A stretch of 6,725 nucleotides of DNA from JANRLJ01 sp034437895 (GTDB lineage Bacteria > Chloroflexota > Anaerolineae > Aggregatilineales > Phototrophicaceae): assembly GCA_034437895.1 (NCBI GenBank), contig DAOTTO010000405.1, positions 1-6,725 on the forward strand, written 5' to 3'. Numbering within the stretch: the stretch's first letter is position 1; each line of letters begins with the position of its first letter. Made by a program: the position numbers and the translations under genes. Under the pieces are notes generated by a model. It was not told where the DNA came from and did not search any database. It worked only from the letters and a program-made list of their open reading frames with translations. This document shows, in pieces, positions 5,830-6,725 of this stretch.

Positions 5830-6141
5830 GATCTCGGCCTCTTGTAGTTAAAATTTTTTAAAAGGTAAAAGTATTATAAAGTGTCGTCCTGAAAAACTAA
5901 AGGGGAGGGGATAGGGCTGTTGTCATTTACCCAAATGGATAGGTTGCAAGGAAGCCAACCCACGCTTATACTTCGCCACAGGGTAAGGTGTTCTATGAAA
6001 AATTTACGAAATTATAACGTGAGCTATACGTAAGAAAGATGAGGTGTGGCATAATCTATCATAGTGAACTAATCAAGCTGTGTTAAAATGCCTCAATTGG
6101 TGAAAACCATCACAATAGGCAACCAGAACGGACAGCGAGCG
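5830..6141. other. Divergent intergenic region between pepF and the ABC ATPase
   Basis: This gap of about 310 bases holds the pepF leader with an AT-rich stretch (5847-5865) and a candidate -10. There is a G-rich AGGGGAGGGG (5901-5910) and a small inverted repeat GGTTG/CAACC (5942-5946, 5956-5960). A possible 12 to 37 codon reading frame ends at 6033. Two rightward -10-like sites are TGGCATAAT (6047-6055) and TAAAAT (6084-6089); neither has a good -35. I see no RNA gene or strong terminator. Confidence 0.5.
5873..5901 (-). promoter_or_regulatory. Possible promoter of the pepF-like gene
   Basis: On the minus strand a perfect TATAAT (plus-strand 5873-5878) lies 44 bases before the start codon. 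A -35 at 17 bases is poor (TTTAGT, plus-strand 5896-5901). The -10 box alone supports the call in an AT-rich stretch, so confidence is limited. Confidence 0.4.
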
Positions 6142-6725
6142 ATGACAGTAAACAGCAGCGGGGATCACCCCATCATCCAAATCCTGAACCTCAGCAAGAC
6201 TTATGAGGAAGGGGGTCGCACGCGCACGGTTCTGGAAAATGTCGATCTGAACATCATGACGGGTGAATTCTTCGTCATGCTGGGTAAAAGCGGCAGCGGT
6301 AAAAGCACGCTGCTCAACCTCATCAGCGGCATTGATAAACCCGATCCGGGCGGCGGCACAATCATCATCGGTGATACCGACATCACCGCGCTGGATGAAA
6401 AGCGCCAAACGCTCTTCCGCAGAGATCACATCGGCATCATCTTCCAATTTTTCAACCTCATCCCCACCCTGACCGTCCTTGAAAATATCACACTGCCTTA
6501 TGAACTGCGCGGTAAAAGCCGCCGCGAAAGCGAAAAACCTGCCCGCGCCTTATTGGAGCGTGTCGGATTAAGCAGTCGGGCAGATACGTTCCCGGACAAA
6601 CTCAGCGGGGGAGAACAGCAGCGGGTCGCGATTGCGCGGGCGCTGGTGCATGAGCCGATGATCGTGCTGGCGGATGAGCCGACAGGCAACCTTGATGAGG
6701 ATAATGGTGAGAGCGTCCTCAAGCT
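6142..6725 (+). CDS. ABC transporter ATP-binding protein, LolD/MacB/FtsE type (3' part outside window)
   Basis: The frame stays open to the window edge and gives 194 residues of an ABC ATPase. Visible motifs, in order: Walker A G48-K-S-G-S-G-K-S55, Q-loop Q102 in IIFQFFNLIPTLTV, signature L154-S-G-G-E-Q-Q160, Walker B IVLADEP (174-180) with E179, and D-loop GNLD (182-185). The H-loop lies beyond the edge. The FFNLIPTLTVLENITLP segment is typical of ATPases paired with MacB/FtsX-type permeases (lipoprotein release, macrolide or peptide export), so a FtsX-like permease gene is expected next. Start: ATG 6142 has a weak GGA at 6130-6132. An in-frame ATG at 6088 would add 18 residues but overlaps a -10-like TAAAAT and has no ribosome site, so I prefer 6142. 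Substrate is unknown. Confidence 0.92.
   Translation, partial: MTVNSSGDHPIIQILNLSKTYEEGGRTRTVLENVDLNIMTGEFFVMLGKSGSGKSTLLNLISGIDKPDPGGGTIIIGDTDITALDEKRQTLFRRDHIGIIFQFFNLIPTLTVLENITLPYELRGKSRRESEKPARALLERVGLSSRADTFPDKLSGGEQQRVAIARALVHEPMIVLADEPTGNLDEDNGESVLK

Noticed and set aside
6088..6141. N-terminal extension of the ABC ATPase from ATG 6088
   Set aside because: It is in frame, but has no ribosome binding site, overlaps a -10-like TAAAAT, and adds 18 residues that do not look like the usual start of these ATPases.
6073..6447. Minus-strand open frame of 124 codons opposite the ABC ATPase, with further short frames to 6722
   Set aside because: The plus strand encodes Walker A through the D-loop without interruption, so these are shadows.
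1..6725. CRISPR array, tRNA or rRNA gene
   Set aside because: No regularly spaced direct repeats, cloverleaf-like sequences with a TTCGA-type loop, or rRNA-like segments were seen on either strand.

Overview
The window reads as ordinary bacterial chromosome with a mobile-element end at the left edge. The Asp-box-like PD40 protein, the Uma2 nuclease, the DUF2268 peptidase and dispersed palindromes ending in CCCCTAC are a mix I associate with Chloroflexota (Anaerolineae-like) or, less likely, cyanobacteria. That assignment is inference from protein style only; no rRNA or other marker is present.

Layout. Positions 1-175 hold the 3' end of an IS200/IS605-type tnpB with its right end and the 3' part of its omega RNA (reRNA). 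A membrane-anchored TolB/PD40 beta-propeller protein (194-1072, +) starts only 18 bases beyond that right end. After a repeat-bearing gap comes a DUF2268 Zn-peptidase on the minus strand (1327-2187), whose C-terminus is broken by a one-base frameshift; the correct tail is readable in another frame down to 1310. From a divergent intergenic region, a Uma2-family nuclease (2342-2905, +) and an M19 dipeptidase (2920-4005, +) run as a likely two-gene operon behind an extended -10 promoter. A strong palindrome separates them from the convergent M3 oligoendopeptidase (4120-5829, -). The right edge carries the first 194 residues of a LolD/MacB-type ABC ATPase (6142 onward, +), which runs out of the window.

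How the genes fit together. Three unrelated metallopeptidases (DUF2268 gluzincin, M19 dipeptidase, M3 oligopeptidase) lie within 4.5 kb. Oligopeptides cut by the M3 enzyme could feed the M19 dipeptidase, but the genes lie in separate transcription units, so a shared pathway is only a suggestion.

I found no clear evidence for a wholly new system. The points most worth checking are the G-run frameshift in the DUF2268 gene and the TnpB right end, whose predicted guide covers the ribosome binding site and start codon of the next gene.
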